Numbered from the stretch's first letter, positions 24,159 to 36,140 are shown. The stretch: 64,000 nucleotides of DNA from Prinia subflava (GCF_021018805.1 NW_026960610.1:620001-684000), one strand, 5' to 3'. Numbers and translations are program-made. Notes: generated from the letters alone by a model not told the origin.

Positions 24159-25231
24159 ACACAGGCAACATGAACTTGTGAAATTTGGGATTGATTGGTT
24201 TAACAACAAAAAGGTGGCATTCAACACGCTAAGGAATGGATTGTAAGGAGCTGGTTTGGGATTTTGGTAAGGAGCTACTGAGTTGAACGGGATAAGGGTG
24301 GTAGAGGTGGTTTTGGGGCTAGTTGTCGTCTCTATCTTGGGTCTGTTTACTGCAAGAATTTGGTTAGGTCCAATTGATTGAGATGCTGACGGCAAGAGCC
24401 TGATTACCATTATGTTCACCCAAACGTCATGACCAAAGGTGCAAAAAAACACCGTCCACACTCTGCCCATGGCCCAACTCGCGTGGGTCGGTTGCAAAAT
24501 TGTCATATTGTAGCTTTGACAAGTGTGTCTCCTCCCAACTTGGGGCGTGTATATTGTTTTGGTTCGCGACAGCCACACGGTGCATACGTGACTTGCAGGA
24601 ACTTATCTGCTTGTCGCGGTTGCCATCTATCGCTTGTCACGATAGTTTCACACCCCCAGTACCCACAATACCCATAACCTGGGTATATACAATAACTCTT
24701 TCCTGGGTTGGAGGCAGGACACCAATAGGTTTGCCACAATGAGGAGTCGCCGAACTTGGGGAATCCTGATTGTGAAGGGAATATGTCTTTCAGCCTAAAC
24801 ACAAAAGATGGGCTGCTCAGTGTGGTGGTTTCTCTGAGCACCTCGTCACCTGAAAGATGTTGCAGGACCCACCTGAATGGTTGATGGGGGTAATAGTCTG
24901 AGTTGGCTTGCCCTCTGGCGACAAGCCCCAACAGCAGAATCACACAAAAACACCGTTGTTGTTTGGGTCTCACCGGTGTGGGACTCCTGGGTGCTGTCGG
25001 GAAGCTTGGCAGTTCGTTATTTTCCTCTGGAGCAGGGGTGTACACATTACGGAGGAGCCCCACGAGCATGTCCTGCAAACAGAAACTCACAGTTTTCATT
25101 AGTCTCATTCTGAAGGTCTGGCTTGATTGACTTAAGTGGACACCACCTGATTCTGCCCTCCTTTTTGACAGCTGCCTACCCCCGCCCTGTGAGCACCAGT
25201 CTCCAGCCCCATTCCCATTTGCCCAGCTCAT
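24159..25231 (-). pseudogene. env: env 5' part: signal peptide and surface subunit
   Basis: Two overlapping open stretches in different frames (about 24503-25231 and 24159-24578) cover the N-terminal surface subunit. They show a hydrophobic leader (CFCVILLLGLVARG), a YCGYWGCET-type motif typical of gamma env, many Cys and N-glycosylation sites (NATF, NQSI, NFTS), and then a C-C-L-C motif in the place where gammaretroviral surface subunits carry CWLC. The frame change near 24.55 kb disables the gene, and the LTR insertion falls at the CCLC motif. Confidence 0.82.
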
Positions 25232-25258
25232 TTTTAATTACAACCTTTGGGCCCTCCT

Positions 25259-28108
25259 CTAGTGCTCAGGTGGCCCAGTGTTTTTGGACAGGACTGTTTC
25301 ATCTCCCCTAGGGAATTGATTCAGTGCTAGCAAAGTGGTTGCCAGTATACGCGCTTGATCTCCTGAGGGAACGGAATTGGCAAAGCCCTCTGTTTTTGCC
25401 AATACTTCTAACTTGGCTTTCAGGGTCTGATTTGCTCTCTCAACAATGGCCTGCCCGGTGCTGTTATACAGGATACCATGCACTAAGGTGATACCCCACT
25501 TTGAAACAAACGCTTGGCTCGATTTCGAAACAAAATTTGGGCCTTTGTCTGTTTTGATCTGTTTCGGAACGCCGAGCTATGCCATGGCTGTCAACCAGAG
25601 CTGGATGGTTGCTTTGGAGTCAGTTTTCAGATGTTGTGTGGCCACGATCACCCCACTGTATGTGTCCACAGTCACTGCAAGCCATGCTCGGGGTTTCAGC
25701 AGCTGACAGAGTGAAGTCCGTTTACCATATTTCTGAGGCTTTGAGGCCCCTGGGGTTGACTCCGCTGGACCACAGTGGTGATTTCTGACAGTGAGGACAC
25801 GTAGCAACAACATGCTTTGCATCGGCAGTCAAGATCCTGCACCTCTTTGCCAGTGCTTTAGCTCTGATGTGGAGCGATTCGTGCAACTGCCGGGCATCTC
25901 TCAGTGTCCACAGCCCTTTGGCTGAGGCGTCTGCTTTGTCGTTGCCAATTTGAAAGAATCCTTTGATTGGATCATGGCTGTTGACATGGATGACGGATAT
26001 GGTGCCTTTTCGCGAAAAGAGTGCTTCCTCAAGCATCATGGCTGCCATGGATGTTGCGACGCTGGGCGCTGACATGGATAGACAAAGCTTGGCCACAAAC
26101 ATGGAGTTGGTTACAATGTTGAGGTGTTCTTCTGGGAACAGACCGCACGCCAGCACCACGGCCGCTGCCTCGAGCTGCTGGACTGAAAGTGTAGGATCGA
26201 TTGTCTTGACGCATTGCCACTGTTCTCCCGACTGCCACACCGCGGTCGAGGTCACTGAGGACGCATCTGTGAAGATCATTGGTCCTTGTTGGGGTTGGTC
26301 GATGATCTTTGGCAGGAGGTCGATGTCGACAATCGCCAGCAGCTGGGTCCAAGGGGGTTTCGCTGCATAGCGGATCTCCCCTCCAAAGCCAGCAAGGGCT
26401 AGGGCTAGATGCTCTGAAACTGTTGTTGATTGCGTGGAGAGCTGTTTGCGGAAGGGCAGGTAAATCGTGGCGGGTTTGATACCCAGGTGCTTGAGGGCAA
26501 GCTTCCTGCCTTTCATGATGAGGTTGCCAAGGCATTCGAGTCTCAGGGAAAAAGCGTGTGACGGTTTCCCCAAGACTACCCATTGTATAGACTGGGCTTC
26601 TTCTGGGAGCCCTTGGGCAAGCACTCCAACTCCTCCCTTCTTCGTGAAGTCGATGTACAAATCGAGTTCCACCTGGCAAGCGTACTCACGGACATCTGCT
26701 GTTCGATAAAATCGAGCAAACTTGTCGCTTCTGGTGTTAGAGTTTTCTGTTCCCATGAGTTCTTCCCTTTCAAGAGGTCATTCAGGGGGTCCATGACCTC
26801 AGGAGGGATCAGGATGATGTTGCGAAGTCATTGCAGGGATCCCACCAGCTGCTGCATGTCATGGAGTCTTTTAATGTCTTGGCGGATTTTTACCTGGGGA
26901 GGGGTAACGTAGGAACTTGTAATTCCTACCCCCAAAAAGATTACACACGGTCCCTTCTTTATTTTAGCACTCGCAATTTCAAATCCATTTGTTCTCAGAG
27001 TCTCTGAGACTGCTGATACTAGTCGGTCTACCTGGCTCACTGTTGGCACGGCAATCAGGATGTCGTCCATGTATTGGATGATGGATGCGGCTGGGTTGCT
27101 GCGCCGAACCGGCGCCAGTGCTCGGTCCACTGTGATCAGCCATATGGTGGCTGAGTTGACTATTCTCTGGGGAAGAACCCTCCACTGGAAGCGCAGGTTG
27201 GGCCATTGGTTGTTTGGGAAGACAATGGAGAAAGCAAACCTCTCTATCTTCATCATGCAGGGGTATAGAAAAGAAACAGTCTTTAATGTCAAGCACAGCA
27301 CAGAGTTGCCCCCGTGGAATCATTGAGTTCATGGGTAACAAAGTTTGAACGGGACCCATGGGTTGGATTTTCTTGTTCACTTCCCGCAGGTCGTGCAACA
27401 GGTGAAAGCCTTCGCCAGACCGCTTGGGTATTACAAGAACTGGGGTGTTCCATGGACTGGTGGAGGGCTCTATATGGTTCTGCTGCAGCTCACAACTAAT
27501 TAGCTCAAGGAGGGCAATCATTCGAGGCTTTGACAAGGGCCACTGCTCAACCCACACTGGGTCAGTTGATTTCCGTGTTAGTTTGATAGGGAATTGTGGG
27601 TACGTGGCAGTGGCCCTTAGAATAAATTTGTCACTCTGACATTCAGTAGGGCTAGGGCATCTCTCCCCAACAGGGGTGGACAATTTGACATAGCATATGG
27701 GAAAAGGGTGATGGGTTTCTCCGGTCCCCTTTTGGTGTAAAGTGTTATCCCCACCAACTGGGTGCTTTTGAGGGCTCGGGACAACCCCCCAACTCAGCCC
27801 ACCATGGGGGCCTCCTCTACTTTCCAGTGCAGAGGCCAGTATGTTTCCGGGACGGTACTTATGTCTGATCCTGTGTCAGCCCAAAAGGGGAGACTAATAG
27901 CAGTGTCGTCAGAGCTGTTGTGGAGATAGCAGACCCCCCACACTATCAGTGGGTTTTTACCCACCTTCATGGCCAAGGCCACCCAGGGATCCCGCTCCCA
28001 AGGGGTTATTCTTGGTGCTCCTGGAGCATAGACGGATCTGATTGAGCTATTGGTTGAGCTACAAAATTGGTCATTCCTCTGGGGGGCAGCGGGTGCCGGG
28101 GGATCCAC
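25259..28108 (-). pseudogene. pol: pro-pol: protease, reverse transcriptase, RNase H, integrase
   Basis: Open pieces in sequence. Protease at 27794-28108 has active-site ADTGSD. Reverse transcriptase at about 26828-27683 has LPQ and the YMDD catalytic motif and is split by a frameshift near 27.3 kb. RNase H and the integrase zinc-finger start lie at 25722-26756, with HX3H and CPHC. The integrase core is at 25577-25822 (VTVDTYSG), and the region around its last acid at 25259-25483. Pro shares the gag frame and pol lies in the -1 frame relative to pro, as in alpharetroviruses. At least three further frameshifts break pol. One RNase H position that is normally Asp reads Asn in TNSMF. Confidence 0.88.
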
Positions 28109-28111
28109 ATC

Positions 28112-30193
28112 CTATCGGGGATTGGCATAGTTGGGCCACTTTGCATTCCAAGTGGGAGGGAGCTGTGTGCGGCCCGGCTGTTCCCTCCCCCTCCCGTTTC
28201 CCTGAAGCTTAGATCTGTATTCTTTGGCAAAGTGTCCCTTTTTCCCGCATGCCCAGCATGGCCCCCTCGGACACATCTGGTTCGGGGGGACCACTGTTGG
28301 CGGGTGCCCTGCCTGGGGGCAACTCGCCACAGCGTGGCCTGCCTGACCACACTTAAAACATGCCATTACACTGGATATTGCGGTGCGAACGGCTGCCTGA
28401 ATTTGGGCTAGCTGTTCTTCTTTTTCGACATGCTTGATCATGCCTGCAATACTAGACCCAGCTGGTAATGACTGTAGGATGTCTTTGGTGGCCGAATTAC
28501 ATTGTTGGCGCAGACATTCTGCCACTATAGGGCCCTTTGCTTCTGAGGGCAAAGCTGAGGAATCAACCTCTGCCTGGAGGCGGTCCACAAATTGCGTAAA
28601 GCTTTCGGCCTCGCCTTGCCTTATTGTGGACCATGGGGATGGTCTGGCAATAACTCTGGAAGCAGTGCGAATAGCATCTCTGGCGGCACGAGTAGTTGCT
28701 ATAACTTCATGGGCTCGTAATTTCTTGGCTTGAGCTTGGGGCGTGATCATATCTGGGTCCATGCCCATCAGCCGCTGCAGGCTGGAGCCGTGCAGCCGGT
28801 GATCCGCCCCTGTCACTAAAGCCAGCTGCTTTGTGCAATTGTCCTCCCATTCTTGTTTAAAAACAATCATCCCTGCCCCATCAAAAATCAGTCTGCAGGT
28901 TTGTTTAATATCGAATGGGAGCATGTCATCCCCTCTAAAAATCCCATCAATGAGGGTGGAGACCATGGCAGAGTTAATACCTTTGTCTGCAATTGCTTTA
29001 ATAATTGCCTGCACATCCTTGGGATTTACTGGTGAACAGATCCTTTGGTTCTCACCTTGCCCCCCAAGTCAGACCGGGAATGCCAACTTGGCTGATGGGG
29101 CCCAGTCCGCACATGCTATCTTGATTTTCCTCCAGTCTGTAAGCTGGGTGGGTTCATATTTTAATTCCCTCTCGGTGTAGGCTGAGGCTTTATTTGACTT
29201 TGCTTTAAACCACGCTTGACACACTCCCTCTTTTTCAGAGTCCATGTCAGTTTCTGACAGCTCATCCGAGCTGCTGGTGTCAGAGTCAGTGTCGGATGTG
29301 GAGTGACTCAGCACTTCCAGGCTCCACCTACCCCTCCTGTGGGCGGACCGCTCCTTCCCCCTAGGCTCGCCCCGCCTCCTGCTAGGGGAGGCTTTTGCCG
29401 TATAAGGGTATGCTTTCAGGTGAGCCCTCTGGTTGGCCTTTTCCCCCCCCGCTGAACTCTCCTCCCCTCTTGGTTCCCACACGTTTGAAACATGTAACAG
29501 GCCTCCTTTGTTCTCACTGGCCGTGTGTGTCCCCCTCCCTCACCTCTGCTGCTCAGCGCTATATTGGGCTGAGTAAGGCAGGGGTCCGTCCCTGGCCCCC
29601 CTGTTCTCTGAATTGACAGCGGCATTTCTGGCTTCCTCCGCTAGCTCGTCCCAGAATGACCATGCCCGCACCTGCCCCTCTTCAGATGGGCCTGGGTTCG
29701 GGGGGTCTGGGGAGGGCTCTCACTCTTGTGAGCTTTTGCCTCTGGCAGAATCGCTCTCACCATCAGTCTGTGTAGATGCCCCTACCCCCAGCTGCGGTTT
29801 GGCCAGCAGGCAGTTTTCTGCGGCTTTCCAGGTCTCTTGCTCCTGGAGAGCCTTTTCCAAAGCCTGCACAACCTTTCCCCATGCTTTAAGGTTTTTCCCC
29901 GATCCCGAGGACATTGTTTCCTCAGCTAAAGCCTTAGTACATCTATCCCATATTTCTGGGTGGAGTATGTCCACCGTTTGGTTAATGGCCCCAATTTCTA
30001 AAAGCCTTGTGATGGCAAGATTAAAGTATTTTGGTTTACAATCGATACCCCATTGCTTATGAGTCTGAGATACGACCTTCGCAAGAGCTTCCATTGTCTT
30101 CCTCGCTGGTCCGTGAGCGATCTCCCCTCCGAGCTGGTCCAGCCACTTCAGCCGCTGTTCACCCGTCCAGGCGATTCCCGTTACCCGAGTGAT
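28112..30193 (-). pseudogene. gag: gag: matrix, capsid, nucleocapsid
   Basis: One reading frame broken by in-frame TGA codons at 29720-29722, about 29545 and 29069-29071. The matrix region (about 29720-30120) has the W-D/W-G spaced pattern seen in alpharetrovirus gag. Capsid has a major homology region (QGEAESFTQFVDRL). Nucleocapsid has one good CCHC knuckle (CFKCGQAGHAVASC) and a second reading CWACGKKGHFAKEY, which has lost its last cysteine. The gag frame ends in TAG at 28112-28114, and the protease follows in the same frame. The exact start codon is not certain. Confidence 0.83.
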
Positions 30194-30211
30194 TCCCGGG
30201 TTTCGGCACCA
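30194..30211 (-). promoter_or_regulatory. Primer-binding site, tRNA-Phe
   Basis: On the minus strand TGGTGCCGAAACCCGGGA, an exact 18-nt complement of the 3' end of vertebrate tRNA-Phe plus CCA, 2 nt after the 5' LTR. Confidence 0.88.
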
Positions 30212-30213
30212 CT

Positions 30214-30440
30214 TGTTGCCTTCACTGAGGCGTGACAACCTGGTTCAGGAACAGCACGGCGGCCACGCCCAGGCCGCTCGGGCCATCGGCTCACAAACAC
30301 CAGTGTGGTGGACGGTATGGGGTTAAATATCTTTGGTTTAGGATGTCATTTCCGTCCATTACATCACTAGGTAGGGGGGAGGAACTTTACCTATCTGTAC
30401 AGCGCGATATCTTCCAGTCGCCTATCCCTAATTTCCCACA
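30214..30440 (-). repeat. 5' LTR of the tRNA-Phe provirus
   Basis: 227-bp partner of the LTR at 21321-21573, clearly similar along its length. It lacks about 25 bp that contain the AATAAA signal in the 3' LTR. Numerous substitutions between the two LTRs show an insertion of some age. Confidence 0.87.
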
Positions 30441-30613
30441 CACTGGATAACACGAAGTATGCAAGCCCTAAAATTAATGAATCTGAGAGGTAGAAGAGTA
30501 AACCAAGCAGCATTAGTCTTAGTAAAATTTGAAGCAGGAAGGAATAATCCTTGGTGAGGTAACTAGGGTGAAATAAACACGAATTATATGGTGAAATTAG
30601 AAGAGGGAGAAAT
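30441..30613. other. Unassigned sequence between ERV elements
   Basis: Short AT-rich stretch with no gene or recognisable repeat end. Confidence 0.4.
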
Positions 30614-31326
30614 TGTAATAAATGCCATGGGATAATTCATGTTATAAAATTATAAAATGGGATTGTTTGTGTTATAAGGTTGCAAATACATAAAAATAAA
30701 TGTAACCGAATAAGCCTGGGCTTGTTGCAGTGAAACCAGTAAGCCTGGGCTTGTAGCAACTATGTTTTAGGTCAAACAAAAACTGCTGCCAGGAGACTCA
30801 GAGTGGAGCTGAAGAAGTGAGAAGCACCACCATCACCCACAAGAAAAGAGGGTGGACTGAGTAATCAAGAAAAGGTACTAATCTCGGCAGCAATCTCAGT
30901 GGCAATACCGGAGCGGACCCACCTCTATTCACCCTCTCGACTCCCTATTCAGAACCAAAATTATGATTCATCTCTCCCCGAGAAAATCTATTTTGCAGCT
31001 GGGAGGACCGACCAAAACCCCAAAGTTATTATTCATCTTTCTCTGAAGAGCCTATTCAGAAGACGGGGCGGGAGAATAAGACAAAGAACTTTGGGTGCCG
31101 AGGGCAAAATAAAGTGTATTTAAACGGGATCCCGGGACGGGTTTCCCTTTTGTGAACAAGGGAGGGACTCAGTGCGCTAGAGGCTGTGTTCACAAGGTTC
31201 ACCCAGTGCCAATCCCAGGTTATCGGCACTGCACTTTAGATTGCTGGTTTGCCTAAATTTTTTTTGTAAATTTCTTTAATTAATAAAAATTATTTTATTA
31301 ATTAAAATTGGCTCATATTTATAACA
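30614..31326 (+). repeat. LTR, TTTATAACA family copy 4
   Basis: 713-bp plus-strand LTR from TGTAATAAAT to TTTATAACA. It shares the CTATTCACCCTCTCGACTCC and GGGCAAAATAAAGTG blocks with copy 1. Unlike the other three, its flanks (GAAAT and AGACT) do not form a TSD, so it may have recombined or lost a flank. Confidence 0.8.
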
Positions 31327-31761
31327 AGACTAACTACTTGGTACTTGTGAGTGCTTGACCAAAACAAAAATCTTGCCAAAGGAGAGGGTAGCACTGGGCT
31401 ACACCTTTCAGTTTTGGGTCTCTGGGAGTTTCTCTTGGAGAGGAGAGATAATGCGAGTTTTGGGGGAGTGTTATGGGTTAACACAGTTTGGTTTTTAGTT
31501 AAAGAAGAATATGGACTATTGCCCTGTCAGGACCTTAAATTTCTTTAGAAAAGACAGGGACCTATCAAGGGCCAGTTGTTGGCTATTGGCGTGTGGTTTG
31601 ACCACTGAGAAAACAGAATGTGACTTTTGGTAATACCCATATAAAACTGAGGCTTCGTTCGAGCCCTCTCTCTTTCCTCCCGGTAAGCCACCAGGTAACA
31701 TTGTGGACAGCAAGAAGGGGCTGGCCTAGGCCCCGCTGCCCCAGGCCTGGCTTGGCCTCTG
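31327..31761. other. Unassigned, possibly LTR-derived sequence
   Basis: Contains TGTTATGGGTTAACAC at about 31470 and a TATAAAA-like TATA box at about 31640, followed by a GC-rich stretch, which resembles an LTR promoter region. A later LTR interrupts it. Ends could not be fixed. Confidence 0.3.
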
Positions 31762-32793
31762 TGAAATGAACAGGGCTTATGCCTTTATTAATATTCAGCT
31801 CTTTATTAAAGTGATCAGCTGGGTGGTAGAGTCCAACAGGAGTTTTTCATGCTGCTGTAGCAATCCGGAGGAGCAGGTACTGTCCCAGTTTATCACTCAG
31901 CTTCAAACAGTACTTGCCAAGTCCTTGTTCCTATGGGACCAGCTAGAAGCTCTCTCTCTGGTCAACCCTCAGAAGGCAGAGCGGTGGAGGTCTGTCACTG
32001 AAGTGCAAAGCGGCAGACGTCAGCTCTTTACCCTCATGGAAAACCTCGAGAGTTTCTCTCTGTCCCTCGAGCTGGCCTAGTCCCCACACCCGTCAGACTC
32101 TTAATAGATCATGGTGAGTTCTCAAACCAGGTCAGGGGGTGCGTCCACCTCCTCCTCGGAGAGAGCATCACCTGGATCTTTCACCGTGTCCAGTCTTCCC
32201 TCTTGGGGTGCCTTTCATCCCCAAAGAACTCTCTCCCAGCGTGCTGTGTGTTCGTCTTATTTGCATATGACTTCCTCAAGTAGGCAGCGTGGGGGGGGGG
32301 GGGGGGGAAAGTAGGTGAGCTCTGATTACAGTAGATACAATCAGGACAATCAACTAGCTTTTAACATGCTAATTCAGAAATGCAGGACCAGCAGGATGGC
32401 TGCCCAGCCCCGCCAGGGATGAGGGTCTCCTGTCTCTGAGGCACCGGGGCACCAGCGCCTCCCATTGGCCCCTCCAGAGCCCCGCAGAACCACGCTTAGC
32501 ATTCCCCCATGTCCAGCCATGGCTCCTGGCTGGATGGCAGGGCCGCCGCTTCCCGGGGGGCAGGGGCCAAGACACCAGCAGCTGCAGTGGCTCTGGTGGC
32601 CGCCAAAGCATCCCCCCCAGGGCAGGTCCCCACCTATGGCGGCCGGGGTCTGGCAGCGGATCCATCAGGGCTGGGGGCGGCTGCAGCAGTCTCAGGAGTT
32701 CTGGAGACATAACCCTACCACATCTCAGGCCACGGCAGCTACACAGGGGCAGCCTTTGGAGCATCCACACTCACTGAGAATTCATTCATAACA
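31762..32793 (-). repeat. Solo gammaretrovirus-like LTR with a different U3, 4-bp TSD
   Basis: The plus-strand left part (31762 to about 32280) is related to the gamma LTRs at 16949 and 57745: CAGGGCTTATGCCTTTATTAATATTCAGC and so on, read from the LTR 3' end. The right part (about 32370-32790) is an unrelated GC-rich sequence. The exact 4-bp TSD TCTG (31758-31761 and 32794-32797) and the minus-strand start TGTTATGAA place the whole 1032 bp within one LTR. A pure G run of about 18 lies near 32291. Confidence 0.75.
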
Positions 32794-32797
32794 TCTG

Positions 32798-34330
32798 GGA
32801 GGCACTGCCGACGAGGTGGGGTGGCCCAGCCAGCTGAGCCCCCTTTTCCCCCAGCTGCCGGCGGGGGAGACAGGAGGCTGCTGCCCAGGGCCGGCTGTGT
32901 GCCAGGGTCCTCGGCAGAGGGGGCCTGGCCATGGTTGTGCCCGATAACAGCGAGCAGCAGGGGAGGGGAGAAAAAGCCCCAGCAGCTGCCCATGCCGCCA
33001 GCCAGGGCTGGGGGGGGAATGTTCCCCCCCACATCCTCCTTCCTTGGGCCCCAGGGAGCAGCTCTGAGTGGCCATCATGAGATTGAGGGGTGGCAAAGAA
33101 GGCATCCACCAGCCTTCCCCACCAGCATGGCTTTGAGATCTTGGAGGCTGCCGCCCACCCAGCAGAGACCACATGAGCACCGCAGGCCTGGGCAAGTTTT
33201 AACTCTTTCCTGCCAGCAGATGGAACTCCCGGAGCACTGTCCCTTCCCGGAGTGAGAAAAAAATGATGGAACTATAAAGAGACATAGCAGGAAACTGAAG
33301 TTGGTGAAGAGTGAGTGAAAAGACTATTTGGGACAAAGGAGAAGGAGTGGTGTCATTTGGCTGGATGTCTCTAGTAAACTATGGTTAATAGACTGTTTTT
33401 CCCGTAACATGTGAATGCTGTTGGGGGGGATGTAAGACTCTAGTTAAAAGTGATATGAAGCTCTTTGCTCCTAAGGAAAAGGAGATTTTTAGTTTTTGAG
33501 GTGAAGATGATTTTGGAGATGAAAGAAGAGAATCTTTGTTTTATACTAGAGGAGGCATCCTTAAACAGTACCCCTAATAAGCAAATATGACCCATATGCA
33601 GTGTTGGGAAAAACTGCTATTGGGAGGGACCTCACAAAGGCAGGTTCCTGGGTGGCTGTCTTTTTGTGAGAGATGAGACCCATAAGAGAACTGTTCTATG
33701 TTGTCAGTGGGGAAATTCCACAGAGAGTTCTAAGAGAGACTCCTTTCCTAAAAGAACTGATGAAAGATTATTTTTAAATGGTGTAACCGACTGAAAATAC
33801 AGGTTTTCTCTCTTTATGTTGTATGTGAGAAAGTGAACCATTGGTAGGGGGAGCGTTGTTACATTCCCCTGTGGGAATGGTTTCTTCCCCCTCAGGGACC
33901 CCTAGAGCTTGTACCATGTAGTTTGACCCTTCCCTCCCTTTTTGACCCCATTGGCTGTGTCCCAATTTGCTCCTCCCTGACAAGAGCTGAGAAAAGACCC
34001 TGTTCCTCTGTGCACTCCCTCTTTCCCTCTGGAGACCACCTGGAATAAACATCTTACTGCAGCTAAGGGTTAGAGCCTCTTTTAGGTCCTTTTCCCCATC
34101 TATGATATATTCCTCCAGAGCCTGAGAAGGCCTGAGCTAGCTTAGACCCTCGGAGGGGTTAAAAGGAGGATTTATTGTCAGAGGGTAGTGCTTTGAAAGC
34201 TTTCATTTTACTTCTTTTTTTTTTCCCCTCTTTCTTGTAGTGTGTTAATAAATCTATCTGTTTTTATCTTTAAGTTGAGCCCTTTTTGCCTTCTTTCTCC
34301 TAATTCTATTTCACATCAGAAAAATATTTA
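32798..34330 (+). repeat. Possible LTR-like region
   Basis: A GC-rich part to about 33250, then AT-rich DNA containing AATAAA at about 34043 and 34246, the latter followed by a T-rich R/U5-like tail ending TTTCACA at about 34315. TGAGAAA at 33253 could pair with that end as a terminal inverted repeat, but no TSD supports it. No protein-coding gene is seen. Confidence 0.3.
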
Positions 34331-36134
34331 GACCACTACACTAAATTTAGCAAGCAGAATTTGGCAAACGTGAAGCCACTATATAATTTGATGTTTCCAC
34401 CCGGTTATGAATTTAAAACTATTACAAGGGGGTAAAGGACAGGGCTGGGGGCAGCTTTGATCTCTTGCTTTCGGCATCGGAGAGGACGGTCAGGCTGCTG
34501 CTTGCTGCGGGAAGAGTTCACTGTCACCACCTTGTCCAGTCCAGGGAAATCTACCATCACCTGCTCATGCACCCAGGAATTCTGAGCTCACCTCCTCCTG
34601 CCCTGCTGGGCCAGCCCTGTCCCGCCGTCACGGCTTCTTTGACACTGCTTTGAGGCTTTCTGCTATTCTGTGGCCCCACACTCCCTCTGCTCTGCTGAGA
34701 CATCCCTGCTGTTCCAGTTATCATCACAGAGCTTCTGATCCCATCTACTAGCCTGGGAATTTCCACTGTTCCAGCTTGGTACTCTTGGAGAGCCACAGGG
34801 GCACCGAGATCAGGCTGCCCTGGGCTTTGTGAAACAAAGCTCCTCGAGGTTCCTGGTTCTGTTTATTATTAATGCTGTAGTTGTTGTTGTTTGTTTGCTT
34901 TGTCATACATACTAGTAAAGAACTGTTATTCCTATCCCCATACATCTGCTTAAAAGCCCCTTTAATTTTCTAAATTAGAATAATTTGGAGGAAGGGGATT
35001 TGAATTATCCATCTCTAGGGAGGCCCTGCCCCTCCCTAGCAGATACCTGTCTTTCAAACCAAGACAAGCTCCTTCTGGAACAGCTGTGGCCATGTCCATG
35101 CCATGGGAGAGCAGGCTGGCTTCTCACAAGTCTGCTCACACCAGCACAAACTCTATGAACAGCATAGGGTCAAGTTCTGGTAACCAAAGTGCTGTTGATA
35201 AGACAGGACTGAAAAATATTTTTTGACCTACTAATCTTCTGTCACCCTTTTGCAGCTGTCAGGGAAGGAGCACAGGATGGTTCTTACATCCTCCTCTGAG
35301 TAAGGCACAGAGTAAACAGTGGAATTAATGACAATTTCCTTGAAGGAGCCATTTCCTTGGCAATAGTACCTGTGGCTTAGTCATGCTCCACTGGGAAACA
35401 TGGACTTAAATGTTCCATTTGAAAGTGAAATTTCGCTGGCAAATGCTGCACCTAAATATGACAAAATGATTTTCAGTAATTGCCTCCCCTTGAGAGATAA
35501 CCAAAACCCTCTTAAGACAGCTTTCCCCCCATCTTTTGGTCATGGGTTAGACCCTGTATTCTGTGCTGAGACAAATTAGGCAGGGACTTCAGAAAGAGCA
35601 GGATCAGAACTCTGCTTCTCTAGATGCGTTACAACAACCTTGCCATGCCGCCCCCTGCCCTGGCTGGGTCCCTTTCCACTGAGCAAAAAAAAAAATTCTT
35701 CCAGTGACCCACCCCTTTGTCTTGTTCGGTTCATTTTCACACCTACAGAAAGGCAGTTGATTTGGATACAGAGACATGTTTAAAAAAATATTCCTCAAGT
35801 ATACAATCAGCTCTAACTTTGCTTTTCACTCAGAAAACAAAACATATCCACCAAAATCAATGGAGTAGAATATCCAAATATTTTTTCTTTAAAGCTTCTG
35901 TTGATGTCTCAGTTATCATGTTAGCCCAGCTCTGCAGATTCCTGATCCCCTCTTACAGGGAGGAGAGGGCAAAGAGATCTGACACAGACAACAGAAAACA
36001 TTCAAACCCAGAGATATTTGTTTATTTAAGGTTCTGCAGAAGATTGACTTTAACCCAAGTTTAATTTGTACTAAATTTACTTTGTGTTATCCCTGTTGTC
36101 CAGTTTGAAAAGCAGATTCAGTCAAACAGGGAAA
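34331..36134. other. No gene recognised
   Basis: No exon, RNA gene or repeat boundary could be supported. Short frames lack family features. Confidence 0.45.
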
Positions 36135-36140
36135 ATAATA

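Larger units (their letters stand above)
21321..30440 (-). mobile_element. Provirus: class II gag-pol with gamma-type env (tRNA-Phe primed)
   Basis: Full-length minus-strand provirus with short paired LTRs, a tRNA-Phe primer site, gag, pro, pol and env in order, and a polypurine tract. Gag-matrix and pol look alpha/beta-like (class II). Env is of the gammaretroviral type, with a CXXC-type surface motif, immunosuppressive-type segment and CX6CC. This fits the published songbird family TgERV-F (from memory: class II avian ERV with a mammalian-type gamma env, Phe primer). It is dead: in-frame TGA stops, several frameshifts and a 1.4-kb LTR inserted in env. No clear TSD was found at the outer ends. 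Confidence 0.88.

Noticed and set aside
18872..31326. LTRs at 18872 and 30614 as a pair flanking one large provirus
   Set aside because: The left copy has its own exact ACATT duplication on both sides, so it is a solo LTR and not half of a pair.
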